Assembly (NCBI GenBank): GCA_958402495.1
Contig: CATXTS010000086.1
Coordinates: forward strand, 1 to 8,598
Source: an uncultured Clostridiaceae bacterium
GTDB lineage: Bacteria; Bacillota; Clostridia; TANB77; CAG-508
DNA: 8,598 nucleotides
Direction of reading: 5' to 3'
Below are positions 1-5,808 of the stretch, in pieces; position 1 is the first letter of the stretch, and each line of letters starts with the position of its first letter. The translations under genes were made by a program, and so were the position numbers. The notes beneath the pieces were generated by a model. The model was given only the letters and a program-made list of their open reading frames with translations. It did no database searches and had not been told where the DNA came from.

Positions 1-423
1 GTTATAATCCCTAAACTATCAATACAGACGTCTCGAAATTCACCACTTCTACCGGGCAATAAAAAGTTGATGAAATTCATCACTACTAGCATATAGAAAT
101 CCAAATAAGAAAGTCACTAATCCTTTTTGATAAGTCGTACCTTTAAACGTTTTTACGAACAGCATCGTCAGTAATCCCAATAATGTATAAATTGAAAAAT
201 GTGCTAACTTTCTAACAATTGGTTGCAACACTTCTTCTTGTATCCTTGTTCTTTCTGGTTCTTCCATATTTCTTAAACCCGGAATGATTTGTGTAATAAA
301 TGATACGACTCTTCCACTACTACCACCTGATGTTTGTGCATTCTGATTAGAAAACCAGAAAATAATAGCACAATTAGCCACAATACAAATTAGTAAAATC
401 ACTCTTTTAATAGTTACAGACAT
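1..423 (-). pseudogene. VanZ-family membrane protein, frame broken near the C-terminal motif; runs off the left edge
   Basis: The open frame gives 124 residues from the ATG at 423 to a TAG at 49-51. It starts with a hydrophobic segment (about residues 7-24) followed by the FWFSNQ motif. It then shows the VanZ hallmarks RKLAHFSIYTLLGLL (71-85) and SSDEFHQLF (113-121). In VanZ proteins this last motif is followed by PGRSG and RDV-ID. Here the zero frame reads IAR-stop, but another frame continues from position 56 with PGRSGEFRDVCIDSLGII to the window edge. Removing one base in the stretch 57-65 (five Ts, then ATTG, on the coding strand) restores the full motif. VanZ-family proteins are small multi-pass membrane proteins, named after the teicoplanin-resistance gene, whose molecular role is mostly unknown. 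This looks like a single-base frameshift, either a real mutation or an assembly/sequencing error. The family call is firm; whether the gene is dead is not. The ribosome binding site is weak (purine-rich, no clear AGGAGG). Confidence 0.85.
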
Positions 424-464
424 CTTTCTACTCTCTTTCTATTTCCTTTTTATTTGCTTTGCAA

Positions 465-493
465 ATTATATCGTATCTACTTTCTTTTTGCAA
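465..493 (-). promoter_or_regulatory. Sigma-A-like promoter for the VanZ-family gene
   Basis: On the minus strand, TTGCAA (493-488) and a perfect TATAAT (470-465) are separated by exactly 17 bp, about 40 bp upstream of the VanZ start codon. A 6-bp inverted repeat with a 3-nt loop (ATTTGC at 452-457, GCAAAT at 461-466) overlaps the end of the -10 box and the expected transcription start. It could be an operator, but it is short and may be chance. Confidence 0.6.
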
Positions 494-521
494 CTTTATT
501 TTTCTTTTTTCCCCATTTTTA

Positions 522-549
522 TTTACTTTTTGCCGTTTTATTGTATAAT
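522..549 (+). promoter_or_regulatory. Sigma-A-like promoter for the LCP gene
   Basis: TTTACT (522-527) and a perfect TATAAT (544-549) are separated by 16 bp. The start codon lies 33 bp further on, after a strong AAAGGAGG ribosome binding site (564-571). It is divergent from the VanZ promoter, with the two -35 boxes about 28 bp apart. Confidence 0.65.
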
Positions 550-582
550 AAGATATAGATATTAAAGGAGGTCTTTTAAATT

Positions 583-1689
583 ATGGAAGAAAAGAAAAAT
601 GAAATACAAGCAGAAACAACAAATGAACCTGCCCCAATTCATGATATAAACTCTAAAGAAGAGGTAAGCACAGCTTCTTCTGCCTCAAAGAATAAAAAAG
701 AAAGAAAACAAAAGAAAAAAATGCCTTTTGCTTTAAAAGTTATTTTGGTATTATTAGCTATTATTCTAATCTTTTTCTTGGCTGCGGCAGGTGGTTCTTG
801 GTGGTTTTTAAACCATAAATTAGATAAAATGGATTATGTAGATATTGGAAAAGAAGATATTGAAGTTAATTCTGGTGTTACAGAGTCTTTAAATGCCTAT
901 CGCAATATTGCTCTTTTAGGTCTAGATACAAGAGATGATAGTTTTTCAGGTTCTAGAAGTGATTGTATCATCATTGTTAGCATTAATCAAAAAACTAATG
1001 ACGTAAAACTACTTTCTGTCTATCGTGATACTTACCTAGACATTGATGGTTATGGTTTAGATAAAGTAACCCATGCTTATGCATATGGTGGACCAAGATT
1101 AACCTTGAGTACTTTAAATAAAAACTTAGACTTAAATATTACAGAGTTTGTAACCGTTAACTTTGAAACTGTTAAGACAGTAGTAAATGCATTAGGTGGT
1201 ATTGCCATTGATGTTACAGATGCAGAAGCAACACAAATTCCTGGTATTAGCAAAGCTGGAAAATATACCTTAAATGGAGACCAAGCACTAGCTTATTCTA
1301 GAATTAGAAAAATAGATACTGATTATAAAAGAACAGAACGTATGAGAACCGTTTTAACTGCTGTATTTGAACAAGCCAAAGCACGCGGAATAACAGAGTT
1401 AAATGAATTGACAGATGTCATTCTTCCACATTTATCTACCAACATTAGTAAAAATGAAATCATTAGTTTGCTACCAAATATTTTCTCTTACAAGGTAACT
1501 GAAAGTGTAGGATGGCCATATAAAACACAAGGTATTACCTTAGATAGATGGTATGGTATTCCCATTACTTTAGAGTCCAATGTAAAACAGTTGCATGAAG
1601 ATTTATTTGGAGAGACAGATTATCAAGTTTCTGATACTGTAAAAACAATTAGTTCTCAAATTGTAAAGAAAACAGGTTATACAAATTAA
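583..1689 (+). CDS. LytR-CpsA-Psr (LCP) family cell-wall glycopolymer ligase/attenuator
   Basis: LCP proteins sit in the cytoplasmic membrane with the catalytic domain outside. They transfer teichoic acids, capsule or other glycopolymers from lipid carriers to peptidoglycan. The 368-residue product has a charged cytoplasmic tail (1-48, Lys-rich at 37-46), one membrane segment (about 49-70) and an extracellular LCP domain from about residue 107. Visible family motifs are LLGLDTRDD (111-119), SDCIIIVSIN (126-135), SVYRDTY with its key Arg (145-151), KVTHAYAYGG (161-170), NFETVKTVVNALGG (193-206) and the final ALAYSRIRKIDTDYKRTERMR (from 235). All core Arg/Asp positions expected of an active domain appear present. 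Nothing follows the LCP domain except a short tail, so it is the simple single-domain type. The ATG at 583 is fixed by AAAGGAGG eleven bases upstream. The gene appears monocistronic, with its own promoter and terminator. The exact polymer cannot be told from sequence. Confidence 0.93.
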   Translation: MEEKKNEIQAETTNEPAPIHDINSKEEVSTASSASKNKKERKQKKKMPFALKVILVLLAIILIFFLAAAGGSWWFLNHKLDKMDYVDIGKEDIEVNSGVTESLNAYRNIALLGLDTRDDSFSGSRSDCIIIVSINQKTNDVKLLSVYRDTYLDIDGYGLDKVTHAYAYGGPRLTLSTLNKNLDLNITEFVTVNFETVKTVVNALGGIAIDVTDAEATQIPGISKAGKYTLNGDQALAYSRIRKIDTDYKRTERMRTVLTAVFEQAKARGITELNELTDVILPHLSTNISKNEIISLLPNIFSYKVTESVGWPYKTQGITLDRWYGIPITLESNVKQLHEDLFGETDYQVSDTVKTISSQIVKKTGYTN

Positions 1690-1708
1690 GAAGTATTTTA
1701 AAATTAGA

Positions 1709-1749
1709 AAGAGTAATGGATTTTATATTTCCATTACTCTTGTTTTTTT
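1709..1749 (+). terminator. Rho-independent terminator of the LCP gene
   Basis: A perfect 12-bp stem (1709-1720 paired with 1730-1741, AAGAGTAATGGA/TCCATTACTCTT) with a 9-nt loop is followed by G and seven Ts (1743-1749). It begins 19 bp after the LCP stop codon. Confidence 0.92.
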
Positions 1750-1784
1750 GTCGAAATATTCTCTAATTTGTCTATCGATTTTTC

Positions 1785-1813
1785 TTGTTCTTTTCCTTTT
1801 TTTATGTTATTAT
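1785..1813 (+). promoter_or_regulatory. Extended -10 promoter for the repeat-protein gene
   Basis: A weak -35 TTGTTC (1785-1790) is spaced 17 bp from TATTAT (1808-1813). The -10 is preceded by TG plus one base (1805-1807), the extended -10 signature that compensates for a poor -35. The predicted start, near 1820, coincides with the left copy of a 17-bp inverted repeat. Confidence 0.6.
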
Positions 1814-1819
1814 TTTTCT

Positions 1820-1836
1820 TAACATTAGACAAACTT
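1820..1836 (+). repeat. Left copy of a 17-bp inverted repeat flanking the repeat-protein gene
   Basis: TAACATTAGACAAACTT here is the exact reverse complement of 2555-2571. This copy lies in the predicted 5' untranslated leader, between the -10 box and the AGAGGAGGG ribosome binding site (1846-1854). Its function is unknown. Confidence 0.75.
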
Positions 1837-1864
1837 ATTTATTAAAGAGGAGGGATATTTTAAA

Positions 1865-2368
1865 ATGATTGACCCAGAACTATTAACACTTTTGACTTCT
1901 ATGAATCATAAAATTGATGATTTATATGAGATGAAGACAAAAGTAGATTCTTTATATGAGATGAAAGACAAGGTAGACTCTCTATATGAGATGAAAGATA
2001 AGGTAGACTCTCTATACGAGATGAAAGATAAGGTAGACTCTCTATACGAGATGAAAGATAAAGTCAATTCTATTGACGAAAGATTATCTTCTTTAGAAAA
2101 TATTGTAACCGTTATGCAATACGAACATGGAAGAAAATTAGACCTTTTACTAGATTATGCAAAAGCAAATATGGAAAAGCATGATGAATATGATAGGCAA
2201 TTTGCTTATATGAATGCAAAATTCTTTGATTATGATATTAGACTTTCTATTATAGAAGACTCTGAATATTATAAAAGGATTATGGAAGAAAAAGCTGCTT
2301 TCATAAAGAAAACAGCAGATAAAGGAAAAGCCTATTTAGAAAGTCAGCAATCTAAAGACATTTCTTAA
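1865..2368 (+). CDS. Small helical/coiled-coil protein with five tandem 10-residue repeats, function unknown
   Basis: I do not recognise a named family. The 167-residue product has no signal peptide or membrane segment, so it is probably cytoplasmic. After a short hydrophobic start (PELLTLLTSMNHKI) come five 10-residue units (18-67): one DDLYEMKTKV followed by four identical DSLYEMKDKV. Next is a leucine-spaced helix (about 68-82, NSIDERLSSLENIV), then a charged helical C-terminal half rich in Tyr, Lys and Glu (83-167). Hydrophobic residues L, M and V recur with 3-4-3 spacing, which suggests a long amphipathic helix that could oligomerise. Many Firmicutes encode small coiled-coil proteins with expandable repeats; most have no known role. 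The start at 1865 is set by AGAGGAGGG eleven bases upstream. The gene is monocistronic, between the LCP terminator and a convergent argS. That it is a real gene is very likely; its function is open. Confidence 0.85.
   Translation: MIDPELLTLLTSMNHKIDDLYEMKTKVDSLYEMKDKVDSLYEMKDKVDSLYEMKDKVDSLYEMKDKVNSIDERLSSLENIVTVMQYEHGRKLDLLLDYAKANMEKHDEYDRQFAYMNAKFFDYDIRLSIIEDSEYYKRIMEEKAAFIKKTADKGKAYLESQQSKDIS
1916..2065 (+). repeat. In-frame 30-bp tandem repeat, five units
   Basis: Units begin at 1916, 1946, 1976, 2006 and 2036. Units 3 and 4 differ by one base, and units 4 and 5 by two at the very end. All differences among units 2 to 5 are synonymous, so the four peptides are identical. Unit 1 is more diverged. 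There is no spacer between units. The near-identity suggests recent expansion by slippage or recombination, so copy number may vary between strains. Confidence 0.95.
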
Positions 2369-2479
2369 CGATTTTATTCTATTTACTTAAAGCTAAAATT
2401 AGCAAATCTATTGTTAATATTAATGATTAATAATTTAAACATTTTGTAGCTTTTATTTTCTTAGAAAAAGCTATTTACC

Positions 2480-2514
2480 AAAAAATAAGCCAAATTTTTA
2501 TCTTTAGCTTATTT
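2480..2514 (-). terminator. Possible minus-strand terminator downstream of argS
   Basis: Read on the minus strand, AAATAAGC (2514-2507) pairs with GCTTATTT (2490-2483) across a 16-nt loop. The T-run continues to 2480. The stem is only 8 bp and AT-rich, and it lies 185 bp after the argS stop, so this is a weak call. Confidence 0.4.
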
Positions 2515-2554
2515 CTTAGGTCTTTATTAACAATTTCCAACAATTCTATTTTTA

Positions 2555-2571
2555 AAGTTTGTCTAATGTTA
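2555..2571 (-). repeat. Right copy of the 17-bp inverted repeat
   Basis: AAGTTTGTCTAATGTTA is the perfect reverse complement of 1820-1836. It lies 187 bp beyond the repeat-protein stop codon. A plus-strand transcript extending this far would carry a 3' sequence able to pair with its own leader. The match stops sharply at both ends. Confidence 0.75.
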
Positions 2572-2671
2572 TCCTTATATTCTAATATATTTAAATTAAA
2601 ACAAAGAAATTTCTTTCTATTAACTTTGGCAATTTAAATCTTATATTCTGCTAACTTAAGTTTATGAGAAT

Positions 2672-2698
2672 TGTCAAAAAGGAACGTCCCTTTTGGCA
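2672..2698. repeat. REP-like imperfect palindrome abutting the argS stop codon
   Basis: TGTCAAAAAGGAAC (2672-2685) and GTCCCTTTTGGCA (2686-2698) form an almost continuous hairpin centred on CG. It has one bulged base, one G-U wobble and one mismatch. It ends at the base next to the argS stop codon (2699-2701). From memory, GGGACGTTCC-type cores flanked by TGTCAAAA/TTTTGACA are common dispersed intergenic palindromes in Clostridia, some linked to REP-associated (Y1) transposases. I could not check this by search. It has no T-tail after the stem, so it is not a standard terminator, though it may protect the argS mRNA 3' end. Confidence 0.6.
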
Positions 2699-4405
2699 CT
2701 ACATTCTATCTGGCATTTGAATGCCTAATAATCCTGCACATTTTTTTAAAATACTTCCTACCATGTATGTTAAATATAATCTAGCATCTTGTACTTGTTT
2801 ATCTTCCCCTATAATCTTATGGTTATTATAAAAAGTACTATACCCTTGACTAAGGTCAATTAAATATCTAGCTAAAATAGAAGGTTCATTCTTATCTACT
2901 ACTTGTTTTAAAACATCTTCTAAAGTATATACTTGTTTTATAATTCTTAAAGCATCCGCATCTTGTAAGAATTGCATATCTATCTGTTTTAATTCTGGAA
3001 TATAACCTGCCTTTTCTAATACACTTTTTGTTCTTACATAAATATATTGGATATAAGGGCCTGTCTCTCCTTGGAAATTTAACATCATATCCCAATCAAA
3101 AATTTCATCCTTAATTCTACTGTTGGATAAATCATTAAATATAACAGCTCCAAGTCCTACTTTTTTAGCGGTTTCTTCTTTATCCTCTAAACTTGGATTT
3201 TTTTCCTCAATTACCTTTTCTGCTCTATGAATAGCCTCTTGTAATAAATCTTCTAGTTTTATAATATTGCCCTCTCTGGTAGACATTTTGCCTTCTTTTA
3301 CTCTTACCATTCCAAAAGGCACATGTTCTAATCCTTGTATATATTTTTCATCTAAATCTAATAATTTAGCTACTTCAAAAATTTGTTTAAAATGTAATAC
3401 TTGTTCATAAGAGGTAACATATAAAGCTTTATCAAAATCATAGGTACGTGCTCTATATAAAATAGCTGCTAAATCCCTGGTTGCGTAAGTGGTAGAGCCA
3501 TTTGTCTTTTCGATAATACAAGGAGGCATCCCTTTATCTTCTAAGCCAATTACTCTTGCTCCTTCTGATTCTATTAATTGATTGGTGGCTTCTAGTTTTT
3601 CAATGACTTCTCCCATTTTATCAGAATAGAAGGCTTCTCCATTCCAAGAATCAAATTGGCTACCTAATAAAGCATATACTTTTTGAAACTCTTTTAAACT
3701 TAAAGTTCTAAATTTTTCCCAAATTTCTACACAGTAAGGGTCTTTGTCTTCTAACTTTTTAAAATTATTTCTACAAGCTTCTAGTGTTTCTTCATCTTCT
3801 TCACATAGTTTATTAATGCGAATATAAATCTTGGTCAACTCATCAATAGGATTTTCTTCTACTGCATACTCTTTTCCCCATCTTTTGTACCCTTCAATTA
3901 ATTTTCCAAATTGTGTTCCATAATCCCCTAAATGATTAACACCAATTGTGTGATAACCTAAAAATTGATAGATATTATATAAAGCAGCCCCTATAACGGT
4001 TGAACGCAAATGTCCTATATGGAATGGCTTAGCAATATTGGGTGCTGAATAATCTATTACTACATTTTTTCCTTTTCCAATTCCTGAAGCTCCATAATTT
4101 TCTTTTTCTTGATTAAACTTTTGAAGTACTTCTTCACTTAAACGCATAGTATTTATATAAAAATTTAAATAACCACCTACTACTTCTATCTTAGAAATAT
4201 ATTGTTCTTCTATCGCTATTTCTTCCTTTATTTGCGTAGCTATCATAGGTGGTGCTTTTTTTAAACTTTTTGCCAAACGGAAACAAGGGAAAGCATAATC
4301 TCCCATTGTTTCATCCTTTGGTACTTCTATATAAGATTCTAATTCTTCTACCTCTAAATTCGTTACTTTTGCAATCTGCTTAGCAATCTCGTATTTTATA
4401 TTCAT
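2699..4405 (-). CDS. argS: Arginyl-tRNA synthetase
   Basis: A class I aminoacyl-tRNA synthetase that charges tRNA-Arg with arginine using ATP, in the cytoplasm; essential for translation. The 568-residue product shows the N-terminal Arg-tRNA-synthetase additional domain (about 1-85), then the Rossmann catalytic core with the HIGH signature in FHIGHLRS (HIGH at 129-132) preceded by YSAPNIAKP. NHLGDYGTQFGKLI (157-170), TTYATRDLAA (305-314) and the KMSKS-equivalent KMSTREGN (373-380) follow. A helical DALR anticodon-binding domain closes the protein (about 445-568, beginning near GPYIQYIYVR). The ending PDRM matches the family's usual PERM-type C-terminus, so the gene is full length. The start ATG follows AAGGAGAG (4421-4414). 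The gene has its own promoter in the short gap after the pfk gene. No T-box leader fits in the roughly 30-nt leader, so tRNA-sensing attenuation is not expected. Confidence 0.97.
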   Translation of the reverse strand: MNIKYEIAKQIAKVTNLEVEELESYIEVPKDETMGDYAFPCFRLAKSLKKAPPMIATQIKEEIAIEEQYISKIEVVGGYLNFYINTMRLSEEVLQKFNQEKENYGASGIGKGKNVVIDYSAPNIAKPFHIGHLRSTVIGAALYNIYQFLGYHTIGVNHLGDYGTQFGKLIEGYKRWGKEYAVEENPIDELTKIYIRINKLCEEDEETLEACRNNFKKLEDKDPYCVEIWEKFRTLSLKEFQKVYALLGSQFDSWNGEAFYSDKMGEVIEKLEATNQLIESEGARVIGLEDKGMPPCIIEKTNGSTTYATRDLAAILYRARTYDFDKALYVTSYEQVLHFKQIFEVAKLLDLDEKYIQGLEHVPFGMVRVKEGKMSTREGNIIKLEDLLQEAIHRAEKVIEEKNPSLEDKEETAKKVGLGAVIFNDLSNSRIKDEIFDWDMMLNFQGETGPYIQYIYVRTKSVLEKAGYIPELKQIDMQFLQDADALRIIKQVYTLEDVLKQVVDKNEPSILARYLIDLSQGYSTFYNNHKIIGEDKQVQDARLYLTYMVGSILKKCAGLLGIQMPDRM

Positions 4406-4444
4406 AAAGTTTTCTCTCCTTTTACTTATTGTTTTGTCTTCTCT

Positions 4445-4473
4445 ATTTTAACAAAAAAATCCATATATTTCAA
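4445..4473 (-). promoter_or_regulatory. argS promoter embedded in the pfk terminator
   Basis: On the minus strand, TTGAAA (4473-4468) and TAAAAT (4450-4445) are exactly 17 bp apart, with TG plus one base just before the -10 (4453-4451), an extended -10. The -35 box lies mainly in the loop of the upstream gene's terminator hairpin, and the spacer covers its descending stem and T-run. It predicts an argS leader of about 30 nt. Confidence 0.65.
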
Positions 4474-4483
4474 TGGATTTTTT
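4453..4483 (-). terminator. Rho-independent terminator of the phosphofructokinase gene
   Basis: On the minus strand, AAAAAATCCAT (4483-4473) pairs with ATGGATTTTTT (4464-4454) across an 8-nt loop, and the run of seven Ts ends at 4453. It starts 11 bp after the stop codon. The A-run on the other arm would also allow function in the reverse direction. Confidence 0.85.
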
Positions 4484-4494
4484 ACTATTTTCTA

Positions 4495-5631
4495 CTAATC
4501 TCCTAAACAAATACCAATATTTCTAGCTGTTTTTACCAAATCATGGTCCATAGTTACTCTTCGTACATTACTTTCTTTGGTACCACCTTGTACAGCACCA
4601 ATTTCTTTATTGTTTCCAACAACCTCTTCTAAAGATACACAATCTAGTTTTCCATCTTTTAAAATAGTTAACACATTAAACTTACCTTCTAAGGCCAATT
4701 CCATAGCTTTAGCACCATATTTTGTAGAAAGTACTCTATCAAAAGCTGTTGGTGTTCCACCTCTTTGCATATAGCCAAGAACAGTGCATCTAGAAGTAAG
4801 ACCCGTTAATCTTTCTAACTCTTTAGCAACTTTTTCACCTGCACCACCTAGTTGAATATTAATAACACCTTTTCCGCCATCTCTTTTATTTGCTACAGAA
4901 ATTTCTCCTCCTTTTGGATACGCTCCTTCTGAAACTACAACAATACCAAAATTTTTACCTATTTTTTGTCTTTCTTTTATTGCCTCTGCTGCTTTTTCTA
5001 TATCATAAGGAATTTCTGGAATTAAAGCTACGTCTGCACCACCTGCAATAGCAGACTCTAATGCAATCCATCCAGCTTCTCTTCCCATGACTTCTAATAC
5101 CATAATTCTGTTATGTGTTTCTGCAGTTGTATGCAATCTATCTAATGCTTCTGTTGCTACAGAAACAGCTGTATTATATCCAAATGTAATATCTGTACAA
5201 GCAACATCATTGTCAATCGTTTTAGGTACACCTATCATGTTAAGACCTCTTAAGGCAAAATCTCTAGCTGATTTTTGAGTACTATCTCCCCCTAATGTAA
5301 ATACACAGTCAAATCCATCTTTTTTTACATTTTCTACACATTGCTGTGATAAATCTTTATACACTTCTTTTCCATCTTCTATTACTTTATAATTAAACAC
5401 ATTTGCATTGGTAGAAGAAGAGATAATAGACCCTCCCTTTTGTAAAATACCAGATGCTGTGTCTGCACTACTTAATTTTATATAATCATTTTTTAATAAA
5501 CCTCTGTAACCATCAATAAATCCATAACATTCTACACCATGACTTTCAGCAGTTTTAACAATCGCTCTAATAACGGCATTAAATCCTGAAACATCTCCAC
5601 CATTTGCTAATATTGCGACTTTCTTTACCAT
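4495..5631 (-). CDS. pfkA: 6-phosphofructokinase family protein, group III-like with divergent active-site residues
   Basis: Phosphofructokinases phosphorylate fructose 6-phosphate to fructose 1,6-bisphosphate in glycolysis, using ATP or pyrophosphate. At 378 residues it is longer than the roughly 320-residue PfkA of E. coli and fits the group III (mixed ATP/PPi) subfamily. Motifs in order: GGDVSGFNAVIRA (11-23), FTLGGDSTQ (111-119), PKTIDND (136-142, catalytic Asp), EVMGREAGWIA (180-190), SEGAYP (234-239) and GYMQRGGTPTAFDR (286-299). Lys in PKTIDND is typical of PPi-type and group III enzymes (Gly in ATP-type PfkA). Several positions are odd: GGDST replaces GGDGS/GGDGT or GGDDT, GGDVSG replaces GGDAPG/GGDCPG, and SSSTN at 71-75 appears to lack the Arg equivalent to E. 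coli Arg72. Fold and family are certain; phosphoryl donor and true substrate are not. AGGAGG (5644-5639) fixes the start. The gene is monocistronic with its own promoter and terminator. Confidence 0.85.
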   Translation of the reverse strand: MVKKVAILANGGDVSGFNAVIRAIVKTAESHGVECYGFIDGYRGLLKNDYIKLSSADTASGILQKGGSIISSSTNANVFNYKVIEDGKEVYKDLSQQCVENVKKDGFDCVFTLGGDSTQKSARDFALRGLNMIGVPKTIDNDVACTDITFGYNTAVSVATEALDRLHTTAETHNRIMVLEVMGREAGWIALESAIAGGADVALIPEIPYDIEKAAEAIKERQKIGKNFGIVVVSEGAYPKGGEISVANKRDGGKGVINIQLGGAGEKVAKELERLTGLTSRCTVLGYMQRGGTPTAFDRVLSTKYGAKAMELALEGKFNVLTILKDGKLDCVSLEEVVGNNKEIGAVQGGTKESNVRRVTMDHDLVKTARNIGICLGD

Positions 5632-5664
5632 AATATTTCCTCCTAATTTGTATATATTTTTTAT

Positions 5665-5692
5665 ATTATATCAATTTTTTTATTTTTTACAA
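5665..5692 (-). promoter_or_regulatory. Promoter of the phosphofructokinase gene
   Basis: On the minus strand, TTGTAA (5692-5687) lies 16 bp from a perfect TATAAT (5670-5665). TGA precedes the -10, giving an extended -10. It is 34 bp upstream of the start codon. Confidence 0.65.
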
Positions 5693-5748
5693 CCTTTTTT
5701 GTTATTTTTTTATTTTTGAAGTTCTATTTGTTCTTTAAAAATATTTTT

Positions 5749-5775
5749 AGGGACTCCATTAGCAATGGAATCCCT
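5749..5775 (-). terminator. Strong hairpin ending the 115-aa orphan gene, possibly bidirectional
   Basis: A 12-bp stem with one mismatch (5749-5760 with 5764-5775, AGGGAxTCCATT/AATGGAxTCCCT) closes on a 3-nt loop. The minus strand continues AAAAATATTTTT, an imperfect T-tail. The plus strand continues ACTTTTT, so it could also stop plus-strand transcripts. A smaller hairpin (CTGAC 5785-5789 with GTCAG 5799-5803) sits between it and the stop codon, with seven Ts on the plus strand only. Confidence 0.65.
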
Positions 5776-5808
5776 ACTTTTTAGCTGACTTACAAACCGT
5801 CAGTTTTT

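Larger units (their letters stand above)
2369..2698. other. 330-bp gene-free region between convergent genes
   Basis: No credible ORF lies here. It is very AT-rich and holds an 8-bp hairpin at 2447-2473 (TAGCTTTT/AAAAGCTA, 11-nt loop), a second hairpin at 2483-2514 with a T-run on the minus strand, the right copy of a 17-bp inverted repeat (2555-2571), a 14-bp palindrome AAAGAAATTTCTTT (2603-2616), and a REP-like palindrome (2672-2698). No strong T-tailed plus-strand terminator for the repeat-protein gene was found, so its transcript may run into this region. Confidence 0.7.

Noticed and set aside
1916..2065. Regular 30-bp repeats as a CRISPR array
   Set aside because: The units are directly adjacent with no spacers, in frame and translated.
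2392..2403. GCTAA/TTAGC hairpin as terminator of the repeat-protein gene
   Set aside because: The perfect pairing leaves a loop too small to form, the stem is very short, and no T-run follows.
2892..3095. 67-aa minus-strand ORF within argS
   Set aside because: It lies in another frame inside a clearly coding region and has no ribosome binding site or recognisable motif.
4406..4494. T-box riboswitch controlling argS
   Set aside because: The gap is only 89 bp, is taken up by the pfk terminator and argS promoter, and leaves a leader of about 30 nt, too short for a T-box.
4577..5278. Two plus-strand ORFs (65 and 63 codons) antisense to the phosphofructokinase gene
   Set aside because: They are shadows of a conserved coding region with no initiation signals.
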